Below, in pieces: positions 11,906-23,014 of a stretch of DNA of 64,000 nt. Below the pieces are notes generated by a model. It ran no database searches. It was not told where the DNA came from and saw only the letters and a list, made by a program, of their open reading frames with translations. Source of the stretch: Loripinus fragilis (taxonomy: Eukaryota; Mollusca; Bivalvia; Lucinida; Lucinidae); the NCBI GenBank assembly GCA_964019695.1, contig OZ026515.1:133322849-133386848 (forward strand). Reading direction: 5' to 3'. The stretch's first letter is position 1; each line of letters starts with the position of its first letter. Made by a program: the position numbers and the translations under genes.

Positions 11906-12419
11906 AATGACATATCTTGAGCTAAAGCCTAAACTCCCAGTCAACAATATTTCAGCCATGTGGGGTCTCTTCCCAGAGAGAGGAAGAAAATAAGAATGGG
12001 ATAGGCTAGACGGCTCCGACTCCAACCCAAGAGCAAATTGTATTCTGCAACAAGCCAAATACAGTTTCATCTCTATGAAAGCTTCAGCAGAGAATATACC
12101 ACTCTACCACCCACGAGTGACACTTCTGTCTCTACAAGTCAGATTCTTACGAAATAGAACAAACTTAAGTGAACCATCTCGCCAGAGCCTTTGTTGCTCG
12201 CATACGCAAAGTATAGAAGAAGACGAAGACTCATACCAAAATTAAGACCTCAGTCTAGTCCCGCTGAATAGTTTAACCCTTTTCTTCATGAATATTTTTC
12301 CTAGGCTCCACCTACTATGAATAATTATATAAATAAACTTTCATGTTGGTACATTGAACAAAGAAATTACTTGTCATATCCATTTATCCATTTGTGTAGA
12401 ATCAGAAGTATCATATTTC

Positions 12420-12500
12420 AATAGCAAACAGAGTAGACCCTGATCAGGCAGCTCTTACAAGAGCTGCCTGATCTGGGTCTGCTATGTTTGCAAAAACGTT
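12420..12500. repeat. Hairpin with GCAGCTCTT arms
   Basis: AGACCCTGATCAGGCAGCTC pairs with GAGCTGCCTGATCTGGGTCT around TTACAA, and is bordered by GCAAACAGAG and TATGTTTGCAAA. It is a variant of the 992-1052 hairpin. Confidence 0.55.
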
Positions 12501-12603
12501 AAAATGCGTCTCTAAAGGGTTAAGGGTTAATAGAGGTTTTTGAGCATCTGTGATAATTAACCAAATACTAAAGACCAAATGTCATGTACTGGCTCATTTT
12601 CAG

Positions 12604-12708
12604 GTCTTCGTGTTCATACCACGTGTCAATCAAAAGGGAGTGCTGAAAAAGTTGGTTTAGAACTTGCGATAGCTCTAAGGAACTCCGGAAACTATATGGA
12701 TTCTGTAG
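12604..12708 (+). CDS. Receptor exon 2: VFT1
   Basis: A 105-nt exon between ATTTTCAG and GTAAGT, entered and left in phase 1. It encodes GLRVHTTCQSKGSAEKVGLE and then LAIALRNSG. This matches the mGluR segment where the second strand reaches a conserved D-x-C and the next helix begins. The cysteine should pair within VFT1. Joining exon 1 completes the G codon. Confidence 0.85.
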
Positions 12709-12723
12709 GTAAGTGATAGTCAT

Positions 12724-12955
12724 TTATATTAAAGCGTCAATTACAACAAAAATTCGTCTGCTGGAGTATTTTAATAGCCTCTTGGTGTAACAGTGTAGAC
12801 CCAGATCAGACTGCTCCTATAGGAGCAGTCTGATCTTGGTCAACACTGATTTAATCTATACTTACGTTCGTCAGTAATGTTAGCAGAGATTATGTTACCG
12901 ACGAGTTAAGCAGACCTCATTTTCAGACGCATTTTACTGGCGCTTATAATTTAAT
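12724..12955. mobile_element. Palindromic MITE with central hairpin
   Basis: Left AAAGCGTCAATTACAACAAA and right GACGCATTTTACTGGCGCTT are inverted. The central hairpin is ACCCAGATCAGACTGCTCC with its complement. It belongs to the family at 914-1156. It begins about 16 nt after the exon 2 donor. Confidence 0.65.
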
Positions 12956-12984
12956 CGAAACGGTTGCATATACATTATGTAGGT

Positions 12985-13150
12985 TTAGATAAGCATAATT
13001 GTCCAGCTTAAAACTGTAAATATTTTCTTGCCCATCATTTTTAACCTTTATTTTGGGTGCTCAAAAGAACCGTCTCATTGAGACGGTTCTTATGAGCACC
13101 CACAACATATGTTTTGGTTGAGAAATAAGAAAAATATTTTTGCTACGCAA
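12985..13150. repeat. Hairpin MITE with GAACCGTCTCA core
   Basis: A perfect hairpin at 13058-13103 pairs GGGTGCTCAAAAGAACCGTC with GACGGTTCTTATGAGCACCC. A related copy is at 61140-61320. Confidence 0.6.
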
Positions 13151-13167
13151 TCTTAACTTATAGCCCT

Positions 13168-13411
13168 GGGCCCGGAATTACAATGCCTCCTTAAAGTTAA
13201 GGAAGACTTAAGTTAAGTATTGATATTTCAACATGCTAATATCATATGCTAAATAAATTGCCTGGATAGATGCAGTACTTGTGGTCAAAGATATCATTGT
13301 GATGTACTATTTTGATTTTAATCAGTTTAAAACGTTTTTTTCGCATCCTGAAAAATCAATACTTAACTTAAGTCTTCCTTAACTTTAAGGAGGCATTGTA
13401 ATACCGGGCCC
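13168..13411. mobile_element. GGGCCCGGAATTACAATGCC MITE, copy 1
   Basis: Terminal inverted repeats of about 55 bp run from GGGCCCGGAATTACAATGCC through AAGTTAAGGAAGACTTAAGT. The right end is the complement with one or two changes. The AT-rich core of about 135 bp has no coding frame. A second copy is at 41836-42092, in intron 8 of the same gene. Confidence 0.8.
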
Positions 13412-14071
13412 TGATCAATGATTGTTGGTTTTAGGACTGCAATAGAAAGACAGTGATTTGGAGGCCCCAAAAAGCGCGTCCCATGGAGACGATTCTTTTG
13501 ATTACTTACAACTTATATGTTAATCTAAAATAGTAAGTGAGTATGATCAGGAAATATCACAATCACAAACTGCAAACAAACCCATGGCACCGCGAGGAAG
13601 AGCAACACAACAATCACAAGACACCAGGAAGACAAATAAGCAAAGCAATCAGCTCTCTCTTCCCCATCAAGATGATTGCAATACTAGAATGGACATAAAG
13701 TAACGTACAACAAAACATAGAACATTACAGACTAACAATAAACAAAAATTCAACAGCAACAGAACCACCGCCTTAGAACGGACAGCAGCCTAAGCCACTG
13801 GGGGGGGGCTTAAGTGCATTTTACTGGTACCAAATCTTCGCCCTAGATTCTGCTGTTGTTGAAGTACAAGAAATGTTCAGCTTGCATGGAGGCCATCTAA
13901 TTAATGCAATGTATCATCATGGAAAACACTCTAATCAAATTAACACTCCATAATGAAACAAAGAAAAGGGCTCAAGACTCACAGATAGTCAGAGCTAAAG
14001 AAAACCTCAAGTTGAGCCACGGTGGGTCCAGCTACAGATAAGCATCAGGCACCAACCCACCGATTAAAGCT

Positions 14072-14997
14072 TTATGTCAGAGCCGTCATAGAGTCTGAGG
14101 CCTGACCCACCGTCGTGCAATTAAAGAGGAAACCATAGCTATAAACAGTAATTTGGTTTAAAATTAGGCATGCAGACTGTCGCATGATATTCAAATTATA
14201 TCCAACCCTTATATAACGTTTTACTATCTTTTTGAATTGATCGCTAAAATTAGGTTTTCCAACAATTCGTTTGAATTTATAGACTAAATCACCATAAAAT
14301 ATAGGTTCTGATATGCCTTGTTGCAGAAGAAATTTTAAACCAATGTTGTATTTAACAATTAACTCTGAGTGTCTGTGGTAGAATTTAGAAAATGCTTTTC
14401 GAATTTTATGATATCTATAACCTTGTTTTAATAACTTAGCAGTTAAAAATAAGATTCTTTTGTTGAAGTTATCAACATTAGAACACACTCTTGCAAAACG
14501 AATAAGCTTAGAAATATATACGCCATATGAAGGGGAGCGAGGAACATCTCCATCAATAAATGGGAAATTGTCTATTTCAAAATTAAAATCATCCCGTTTA
14601 TCATAAATTTTAGAAGAAACTATGCCATTTATAATGGACAAGTTAAAGTCCAAAAACGGAGCTTCAGTATCAGAAGAAAACGCCTTATTTAACTGAAGTT
14701 CAGTAGGATATATCTGACCCACCATTTGTTCAAAATAAGGATTATCAATATTAAGTAAGTCATCTAAATATCTGGAGGTGGAGTTAAAAGCTTCAATAAT
14801 ATCAGTTTGATTATTGTCTGACTGAGACAATATGAAGTCTTCTCATAACAAAACAAAAACAAATCTGCAACAAGAGGAGCACAATTAGTACCCTTTGGAA
14901 TACCTACAGTCTGTCTATATAATTTCGAGCCAAATCTTATAAATATATTGTCTAAAAGATAATGAAGAGCATCACACATTTTCTGACAAGACCACAC
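14072..14997 (-). pseudogene. Naiad copy A reverse transcriptase, C-terminal half (frameshifted)
   Basis: Two overlapping frames make one domain. The first (14997-14764) has WSCQKMCDALHYLLDNIFIR and GIPKGTNCAPLVADLFLFCY. The second (14830-14072) has SRYLDDLLNID, with the catalytic YLDD at 14759-14770, then FLDFNLSI and SYGVYISKLIRFARVCSNV. A one-base loss near 14845, relative to the copy at 47880, breaks the frame between them. The motif set is that of Penelope-like reverse transcriptases, related to telomerase reverse transcriptase. Confidence 0.75.
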
Positions 14998-15066
14998 TTT
15001 TTTCGTTTAGGTTGTTCAGAATTAAAAAAATGCATTTTTATCATTACAATCAAAATAAAGCGAGCC

Positions 15067-15393
15067 CTATCTGTTAAAAGTTTGTTCAATTAAATCTGTT
15101 AGTTTTTCTTTGATTAAATTATGAGACAATGTAGTATAGAGAGTAGAGAAATCATATGTAGACAAACTAGATGCTAGCAAACCTCTAGACTTTAATTTAT
15201 CAAGAATTTCACCTGAATTTTTGATAGACCAAAATAATTTTTTACCATTCCTTTCATAAACGGGTGTGCGATATTTAATGACATGGTTTTTAATCGCAGT
15301 GAGGCAAGATGTCAAAAGAATAGACAACTCATTAGTTGTACATGAACTAGAATTAGCAATAAAACGTGACTTATAGCCAATTTCATACCGAGG
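15067..15393 (-). pseudogene. Naiad copy A reverse transcriptase, fingers/palm part
   Basis: The minus strand encodes YKSRFIANSSSCTTNELS, then YERNGKKLFWSIKNSG and STYDFSTLYTTLSHNLIKEK. YDFSTLYT is the first catalytic palm motif. The frame ends at TAG (GAG in the copy at 47640), a nonsense change, followed by TAA and a frameshift before 14997. Confidence 0.75.
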
Positions 15394-16015
15394 TTTCCTG
15401 ACACTTTCCGGTTTGCTCTGAGTCCTTCTGAATCGAAAATAATCTGGCCAATCATCGAACATCCCCAACAACGTGACCTATATTTAAATAAGCAATGCAG
15501 AATCCCAATATTGACAAGTGAAAACGTGCGAGTTTATATAATTTTCGATTATATTAGCAATTTCAATTGCCAGATTGGCTTGATAGCTCAATACCACGCT
15601 GCCAATGATGTTTTTGGCGAGATTTAGAATCATTCTTCAAATGGTGAAATGTTTTCGTGAACATAGGCACCGGTGGATGAGTTTCTATATATTGACTTCA
15701 GAATGTAAAGAAATAGATGCTGTTTGAAATCATCATAAAATTGTTTTCGAGGAGAGAAAAAAACCATATAAAACGGCGCTAAGTGCCCCTTACAACTAAT
15801 CCTCACTTCGCATGCAATATATACAAGCCTGTTTGCTTACAAAACAGAATTTATTTTTGCATTTTGATGCTGGCCTTGAGCACATGGCTACTCAGCATAG
15901 TGGTAACGGTAGTTATGTTGATTGGCTGAGGTAGTCATGTGATCTAATTCCATGTGACTTGAGTCCTGAAAGAAATCTGGAAAGGCACAGAAGGCCTGTG
16001 AATTCAGCTGTAGGG
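15394..16015. mobile_element. Insertion of about 620 bp inside Naiad copy A
   Basis: In the copy at 44400 the reading KLHKRPYKSRFIANS is continuous. Here about 620 bp of unrelated sequence separates KLHKLP (16019-16045) from YKSRF (15390). I did not find clear inverted ends or a target duplication, so the type is unknown. Confidence 0.5.
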
Positions 16016-16018
16016 CAG

Positions 16019-16325
16019 TTTATGAAGTTTAGGTAACCAGTATATCATTGGAAGCTGGCTATGGCCCTCATCAATAAACACCTGAAACTTAGCTGCCATA
16101 TGGCATCGATGTCTTTAGGGAGTTAATATAGTACCTTTTTCAAACAACCACAACATTGTTAGCAGCCTTATCTGCAGGTGCCAAAACAAACCTCCTATGG
16201 AATTCCTGGATTCCTTTCTTCACATGTCTAAAAGTGAATGGAGGTTTAGGTAGTGGAAGATCTAAATTGTTGCAATAAAATGAAATTTTACCATCAATTA
16301 TCTTAAAAATATTTAGTTCCAACTA
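16019..16325 (-). pseudogene. Naiad copy A, N-terminal part of reverse transcriptase
   Basis: The minus strand encodes ELNIFKIIDGKISFYCNNLD, PFTFRHVKKGIQEFHRRFVL and APADKAANNVVVV. After a short deletion it continues LPMIYWLPKLHK, the P-K-x-H-K motif typical of Penelope-like reverse transcriptases. The same block is present, with more stops, at 44040-44410. Confidence 0.7.
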
Positions 16326-16439
16326 TGTAAGGCAATAGACTCAACATGCTCTCGTTTACACTAGCGATTACAAAATTCTTGTAAGGCGCCTGCAATATCC
16401 TCACAACATTTTGAAGTCTATTTGCAAAGGAAACCTATA

Positions 16440-16700
16440 TTTAGGCCCCTTACATATAATAGACCGAATTCTTGAATCAGTTATGATTTTTAAATCCCCT
16501 GTGACTATATGACCAGCGGGTTGATAGCAATACCTAGAGTCTTTACAATCTCAAGAGTCAGGAATAGAATTTTCAATATCAAGTTCTGTTACTTATTTGT
16601 TATAGTTAAAACAGTACTACGAATAGGTTTATTTAACTTATAACAAATGATAGGGATTCCTTATTTTTAAAATAAGTAGGGATAGAAGAGATGACAGATT
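16440..16700 (-). pseudogene. Naiad copy A linker with CxC motif, first Cys replaced by TGA
   Basis: The minus strand reads IENSIPDS-TGA-DCKDSRYCYQPAG, then HIVTGDLKIITDSRIRSIIC and KGPKYRFP. Naiad elements carry a CxC motif between endonuclease and reverse transcriptase. Here its first position is TGA (complement 16551-16553) and the second is TGT. A TAA 13 codons upstream is an ordinary lesion. Confidence 0.65.
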
Positions 16701-17280
16701 TATCTTTAGATATACTGGGTAAGTTAATGAATTCAATCCCCTTATCGACAAATTGAATTTTGATAAAATGTCTAATATGATTAATTTTGGAGTCAATATA
16801 TGGCCGAAGATCATGTTAAGTGTAACACTAGGAAAGAAGTGCTGCATCATAAAGTTGATGAGCTCTATCGTAGAATTTATTAGCCTCAATATCCAAATTA
16901 CGAAGTGAAGAGTGAAAGATTTATATGTCAGCCTGAATGTTTTAAGGTGGTACTTAAAACTGAAAAGGGTAAAACATGTTTTTTTGCGTTTTAAATTTCC
17001 ATTTTTGCGTTTACCATGAGATCGCTAATTGCATTTACGGATATCTAAAAGAGAAAAAAATCTAAATCAGGTAATCGAGAAATGTTACCTTCATGGTAAA
17101 TATTATCATTAAAACCAAGTGGATGTGGTGTTTGCAATAATTTTATCCACTTTAATTCTAATTCATGCCTAATAATATTTCTGTATCTTTTAGATGAATT
17201 ATCATCATAATTATTTTTTTCATCAGGCTAGATAGAAATATTGCTAGTAGAGTGATTAGTTTGTTAGAAATGCCTCTAAA

Positions 17281-17600
17281 GAAAATTATCAATTTTAAAA
17301 GGCTTTTTTATTCGAAGATAGTGCTCAGAAAATCTAGTTTTTAGAAATCTACAAGCTTGGCCAACATATTGCATGCCACAATCCTTTTCTTCTCAAGATA
17401 AAACATAAATAACATCAGTTGATCTTCAATCAAGATCAGAATTAGTAATTACAGAAAATTGTCTACCATTAACGGTAGATTTAATAGTTGATTTAAAACA
17501 TAAATGTTTGCAACAGCTACACCTCTTGGCATTGCACTTAGAAATAGAGTAATACACTACACTTCTTCTATACTTACTCCTAGAGTTCCTAAGTACAGGT
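17281..17600 (-). pseudogene. Naiad copy A GIY-YIG endonuclease with two TGA codons at Cys sites
   Basis: The minus strand reads KCNAKRCSCCKHLCFKST, then RQFSVITNSDLD-TGA-RSTDVIYVLS-TGA-EEKDCGMQYVGQACRFLKTR and FSEHYL. VIYVL and MQYVGQ are the GIY and YIG strands, R and the FSEH end fit the catalytic helix. The TGAs (complement 17426-17428 and 17393-17395) sit where this family normally has cysteine. Downstream TAG and TAA codons are plain decay. A frameshift lies near 17600. Confidence 0.7.
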
Positions 17601-18419
17601 AACTTAAGAGGAGAATACGAACTTTTTAGTGGTTTCTAAATAGGGCAGAGTCAGAAACTCCATGTAAATTAATTTGAGTGGCCGAATGAAGTTTCAGATG
17701 TGAAACATAAACAGATGGTAGCATTCTATTTATTGGTTGACTGCGGAATCTATATACAAGAAGCAGAATGTAACAAAAGAGGTGAAAGTAGAATTTTAAC
17801 TGCTTTTAGGCTAAACATAATTGAGTTTTTTAGTTTATACCATACATTGAAAAGCATCATTCATATCAGTTATTTAATAGCAATATCCAGCTGCTGCATT
17901 TGAGAAATAGCTAGAGCTCCCAACATATAACTAAGTCTAATACAAGTAAAAAGAAACATAGAGAAGGCAATAGTTATTAATGAGATACGAATGCTGGTCT
18001 ACACTGCTCCTTAAATAAGGTAGTTAAGTGATACCAATAAAGAAGTTAATGCAATGAATGATCGTCAAGTGCAAATCCTGACTATAGTAATAATAACGAC
18101 ACTAAATGCAAGTAGGGGAAACTTTTTTTTACAGTAACCACTTAGCACAAACACAAGAGTCATGACATCAAAAATAGTAAGTGAGTATGATCAGGAAATA
18201 CCACAAGTGTGTTGGATACAATGGGTTACAGTGTTTTGGCGCTTTTGCTAACTGGATACTCTGAGTCCTTTTTGTTTGGAACTGACTGTTTTTGACTAGT
18301 AGCCTACTTTAAGCTGTGTATTTTGGTTGTTTGGATCTTTGATTTTTTTACAGAGTGCATTGGATTATATCATTTTTAGGTCTGATTTTTATTTACCTGG
18401 GCTCTCTGGATAATGTTAT

Positions 18420-18665
18420 TTTTTGCTCTACTATGTCTTATTGGGGGCTCTGGGTTCCGGTTGTTTGGAGTTCATTTCTTATCTGGGTGCTCTGAATTTC
18501 AGTTGTATGGAGCCCATTTCTTATCTGGGCTTTGAAATTCGATTGCTTGTAGCTCTTTTCTTATCTGGGAGCTCTAAAATTTGACTGTTTTGAGCTTTTT
18601 TCTTAACTGGGTGCTCTGAAATTTGGTTGATTGCAGCTTGGACCTGCTTAACTGGGCGCTTTGAT
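18420..18665 (+). repeat. Degenerate tandem repeat, about 50-60 bp unit
   Basis: The phrase TTCTTATCTGGGTGCTCTGA recurs about five times with changes, alternating with AATTTGGTTGTTTGGAGCT. Weaker units extend back to about 18230. It is in intron 2. Confidence 0.65.
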
Positions 18666-18965
18666 GTAGTCTTCTTATCTACATGTTCTGCTCGACCATT
18701 GTCTTACTGAATATACTTTCATAATGTTTTTGACATTTTTCATTCAAGTAAATAGAAAATAATCTTCTTGAATTGCCTCAACATGTTTCTGAGAAAACTA
18801 GAGAAAAGTAGAAAGCCTTTTTGCCAATTCCATGCTTCACGGTTTGTGCATGATAAGAACTCATTTTTTGAACTTTGAAAGTGTTAATCAAACAATTAAC
18901 GCGAACGTCACTTGCACAATACAAAAGACAGCGTAATTTATGCATAATCTATCATATGTGTATGC

Positions 18966-19716
18966 CCTTAAGGGGCTATATCTTTCAAAAGCTCTTACTT
19001 GCATGAAAATTTTCCTGTATAAACAAGAATTGCTTTTTTGTCAAGGAGACGGATACTTTTGGCCACATTGTTGTATGAACATCTTATACATCTCACATAG
19101 ATCACTTTACGCCCCAACATACAGCTTTTGAGCAATCGGCAGCATGCTTATCAGTCTTTTTAGAGTTACTTCCTGGTTTGATACCGTTAACAACGCTGTG
19201 ACACACTGGATGAACTTTAGAGAAAACCATTGGCATGAACATGACCTATAATTATTCGACTACAATATTTAGAAGTATTTTCGCCCAAAATGTACAAATT
19301 TCTGGTAGAAAAATATAAATTTTCAATTTTTGTTTGTGAATTTTTCAAGGTCAAATTGAAAAATTGTAAATAATACCAGAAATACATAATATTTGGGTCA
19401 AAATACTTCTAAATATCGTAGTCGAATAATTGAGGGTCATGTTCATGCAAATGGTTTTCTCTAAAGTTCATCCAGCATGTCACAGCATTGTTAACGGTAT
19501 CAAACCAGGAAGTAACTCTAAAAAGACTGATAAGCATGCTGCCAATTGCTCAAAAGCTGTATGTTGGGGCGTTAAGTGATCTATGTGAGATATATAAGTT
19601 GTTCATACAACAATGTGGCCAAAGGTATCCGTCTCCTTGACAAAACAGCAATTCTTGTTTATACTGGAAAATTTTCATGCAAGTAAAAGCTTTTGAAAGA
19701 TATATCCCCTTAATAT
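18966..19716. mobile_element. Large hairpin (arms about 360 bp)
   Basis: The left arm (about 18966-19330) is repeated inverted at about 19365-19716 with high identity. Shared words include GCATGAAAATTTTCC, GTCAAGGAGACGGATAC and TTGATACCGTTAAC. The spacer is AT-rich. Because the arms are inverted, both strands show the same roughly 60-residue open frame, which is not a gene. A long-TIR element or foldback; in intron 2. Confidence 0.75.
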
Positions 19717-20105
19717 AAGTAGCCTCTGCCAACAAAACCGGACGTAAAATCGTAACTTTGAAGGACCAAAGATGTTGAATTTTATTACTAGACTATAGTA
19801 ATCAGGGTGGGTGTGGTATGTCTGTCTCTTTAAAGGGGTATTTATTTGAGCATACCGACCTGTCAATTTCTTTCGTATCGTTCAATGGTGAATTTGCAAT
19901 CATGAAAAAAAAAACCAGGACGCAAATCTGTTGAGTCAGGAATCAAAATTAACGCGTGTTAACTTGCAGCTGAATTTGTGTCTTTCAAAATTGACCACCC
20001 TGTCTTAAAACGGATACTTTTTCAATGCCTTAAAGTAAATTTACCACCATGAATTATCTAGGACACAATACAAGCTGGTCAGACAATGATATGCAATAAC
20101 AATAA

Positions 20106-20344
20106 TGAGCCAGTGCATGAGATTTCCAACAATGTGGTATGTGCGACCAGCAAAGCCTCAGGTCAGCCTGCGCATACGCGCAATCTGATCAGAGCCTTTG
20201 GTAGTCGCTTGAGTATTCTATGATTGTTAAGTTACTGACTGAACATCATTTGGAATTTCTAATCTTAAAAGGAGGCTGCAGAGGCTCGTCCGAGTCTACA
20301 CTTGTCAAAATATCAAATTGTTGGAAATCTCATGCCGTGGCTTA
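20106..20344 (+). mobile_element. CCAACAATGTGG MITE, copy 3
   Basis: Forward-orientation copy with worn ends (TGAGCCAGTGCATGAGATTT and ATCTCATGCCGTGGCTTA). Confidence 0.75.
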
Positions 20345-20414
20345 TCTCGCTGCCATTCTAAGGGTTTGTGAAATAAAGGATTTAATCTGGGTGATGCGTT
20401 TTCAAAGTGCCTAA

Positions 20415-20590
20415 GTATAGTTTTGCAATCATCAAGCTTGGAAAGAGAGAGCTGGTTGCTTTACGTTTGTTGTGTTCTGAATGTCATATCGCGGTTATCG
20501 TTCTTTGATTCTTCCCCAAAGAACCGTGGGTTGGTCTTGTGTGATTGTTGCATTTCCTGGTTTTGCTCACTTACTTTGTGTGTCATACTT
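20415..20590 (+). repeat. Naiad terminal-repeat fragment
   Basis: TTGCAATCATC, GAAAGAGAGAGCTGGTTGCTTT and GTGTGATTGTTGCATTTCCTGGTT parallel the 3' terminal region of the copies at 29750-29960 and 49940-50085. Confidence 0.5.
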
Positions 20591-23014
20591 GGTATAGTGG
20601 CTTCATCAGGCTCACAATAAAGTAGATTTTCGGTTCCACGCATTACCGAACTTTACAACACAATATGCCATAAATGCTGATTTGAAAATTGTTGTCCAAT
20701 GATTCCCTAAATTTAAATAAGTACTGCTACAAGGCCTTTAGTAGATTCTTATATTAAACACATATAAATCCTGTGTGCATTACAACTTAAATAAACATTT
20801 CATTTTGATTAATAGTGGCATTGAATTTGACTTTGAAAACTTGGAAAGCCGTATTGTCTGTTCATTGCAGCCTCGTGGTCACCCGCTGGGAAAGGGCTAA
20901 CCTCTTGGCTCTCTTGTACGAGGGTCATTTTTTATATTTGTAGAATTGGTCTGTATCTCTACAAATATAGAATTTAAGGTACCATAAGTATATATATTTT
21001 GAAAGGTCTAGCTTCTGTCTATCAACTGATATAAATTTTACATCATTAGCGCTTAGTTTGGTCAAGATATACAGCTTTGAATAGGGCAGGTAAAGGATAC
21101 TGGTTGAAATCCATGTCATTTTAACCTCACAGCCAGCAGGAAATTTGACGCTGTTAAGCTCCATTAGTTATGGTGATACAAGCATTTGTCAAGATGATTT
21201 TTCTTTTACACCCTTAAATCAAGCATTCAAACGCTAATCGTAGACAAGCGCAGCAAAACTATAAGCACGTTGTTTGCTCTTCTGTAGCAATTTTAAAACA
21301 CCCATCAATATGCAAAAATAATCACAGTCAAGTGCTAGTTATGATATCTGTTAAAATTACGATTATGAACAAATTTTAAAATTTCTTCTGGTTTTGCATA
21401 GCACATTTTATACCCAATAATTTGTCAGCAGTTATATTGATGTTTCGATTAAAGCGTGTACCTGGTCACTTCTGGTACTGTCATACCCCCATGGTATACA
21501 AAGTGGGTGGGGTAAATCAACCCCGCGTAGAAAAACAAAAACAATTGAGTCTGCATAATTTTCTTATTGCAGTAATTCCAACACCTGTTAATAGGTGCAA
21601 AACAGTTTAAATGTATTTTCTAAATATAGTAAGGCTCCATGACGTTATTTATTTACAAACTAAGGGATTATAGCACCCCTAGACATTTATTTTGCAGTTA
21701 ATTTCTAATAAAACAAAAGTATTCACTTTGTTTTGGGGTGAAAGTTACCATAACACTTTCATCTACCATATAAACAATAAAATAATAATATAACTTACAG
21801 CTCACATATTAAGCAACATTCAAAAGCCCAATGGCATTTCCAACTTCCACTTGTGTCAACTTTTTACAATAAAAGCTCAAATGCCTACTGTACAGTTTGC
21901 TGAGGTTCCAAATAAATCTTCCATATCCAATAATTGCTGCGTATAATGCTATAATGGTTATATAATATTGTAGCACTTAGTGTCCTTTATCTGCAGCCAA
22001 ATTTTTAGAAGCTGTGTATGGCTATGGATGCAATTGTAACAAACGTTCTGTCAGAGACTAATTCCCTAAATGTCATATTTCTAACATATTCCAGTGTCCG
22101 ATATATAGGTATGTCTTTGCCTCTTGGATGTCATTTTCATAATGCATTTTGAAATAATTTTAGGTTGCATGTATAGATAAAAGCTCAATCTTTCCAAATA
22201 TATACATGATGTATGCATTTTTTTCGCTGTTTTCATTAAATCTACCATTCTACGAACATAAAAAACGTCCCCCCTCGTATATGATGATTTCTTGTGTTGT
22301 TGGAACTTTTCCATGTGGTGTCCTGGGTTAGGTGTGGTACTTAATTTTATCGATTCCTGATCTTTGCCTTCTTCCTTACTTTATATTAATGTTCTCAAAT
22401 CAAAAATATTCAAGTTTTATTTACATCCCAAAATGAGCAGACATGTCATTTACCACAGTCAGTAGAAACGTTGACAAAATTTTCCACATAAAACTGCAGG
22501 GTACTCCATTATTGAGTGATACCCTTATTTTTAACGTCTTAAAATTCAGTATTTTTTGACAGTTAGTGAGACATGACTTTGTGAAATATCACCTGTTCCT
22601 ACGCAGTACATTTTTTTTTAATTTCTAAAGCCAAATACTTATTGGACACTCAAATAATGCTTAAACAACACTCCTCCTGCATGACAATAGGCGTTTTGAT
22701 CGAGGTGTTAAAATCAACCCTACCATCCAATGCAAATTCTTGTGTCTTTTGAAAATGTGAGTACCTGTATTCGTCAAAGTTTCTCGAAAACAATGTACTT
22801 AACTATGCTAACCCTAAGCTGCTTAAATACTGAGATACTGGCCTATGAAGGGCTACAAGTGGAGTTTTGAAATGCTTCATGGCTCGTCAGAAAATGAATA
22901 AAATATAAGTGAACGTATGACATTTTTGTTAAGTGTAGTTGTAGCTTATTTATTTTACTTGGGACAAATTACAATAATTCTTGTAAAATTGTCAAAATCT
23001 TTCTTTTCTTTCAG
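20591..23014. other. Intron 2 sequence with few landmarks
   Basis: A fragment at 22300-22385 with CTGGGTTAGGTGTGGTACTT and CGATTCCTGATCTTTGCC is the inverse of 26725-26790. A shorter piece at 20860-20935 (GGGAAAGGGCTAACCTCTTG) is from the same family. I see no coding exon here. Confidence 0.45.

Larger units (their letters stand above)
13526..18203 (-). mobile_element. Naiad-type Penelope-like retroelement, copy A (antisense in intron 2)
   Basis: Read on the minus strand from 18203 down, it has a short terminal copy, a GIY-YIG endonuclease (about 17600-17280), a linker with a CxC-type motif (about 16600-16440), a reverse transcriptase (about 16320-14072) and a 3' untranslated region to 13526. 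An endonuclease before the reverse transcriptase is the permuted order known for Naiad elements; canonical Penelope elements have it last. The phrase AGTAAGTGAGTATGATCAGG occurs at both ends (13530 and 18176), as expected of pseudo-LTRs. TAA, TAG and frameshift lesions show this copy is dead. Three TGA codons are a special case, described separately. Confidence 0.75.

Noticed and set aside
14072..15471. Host genes in the 252- and 134-residue minus-strand frames
   Set aside because: They carry Penelope-like reverse transcriptase motifs and recur broken at 28.6 and 47.5 kb, so they are retroelement remnants.
18940..19735. Matching open frames of about 60 residues on both strands (ELLFCQGDGY...), as a conserved small protein
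   Set aside because: They mirror each other only because the DNA is an inverted repeat. There is no signal of coding selection.
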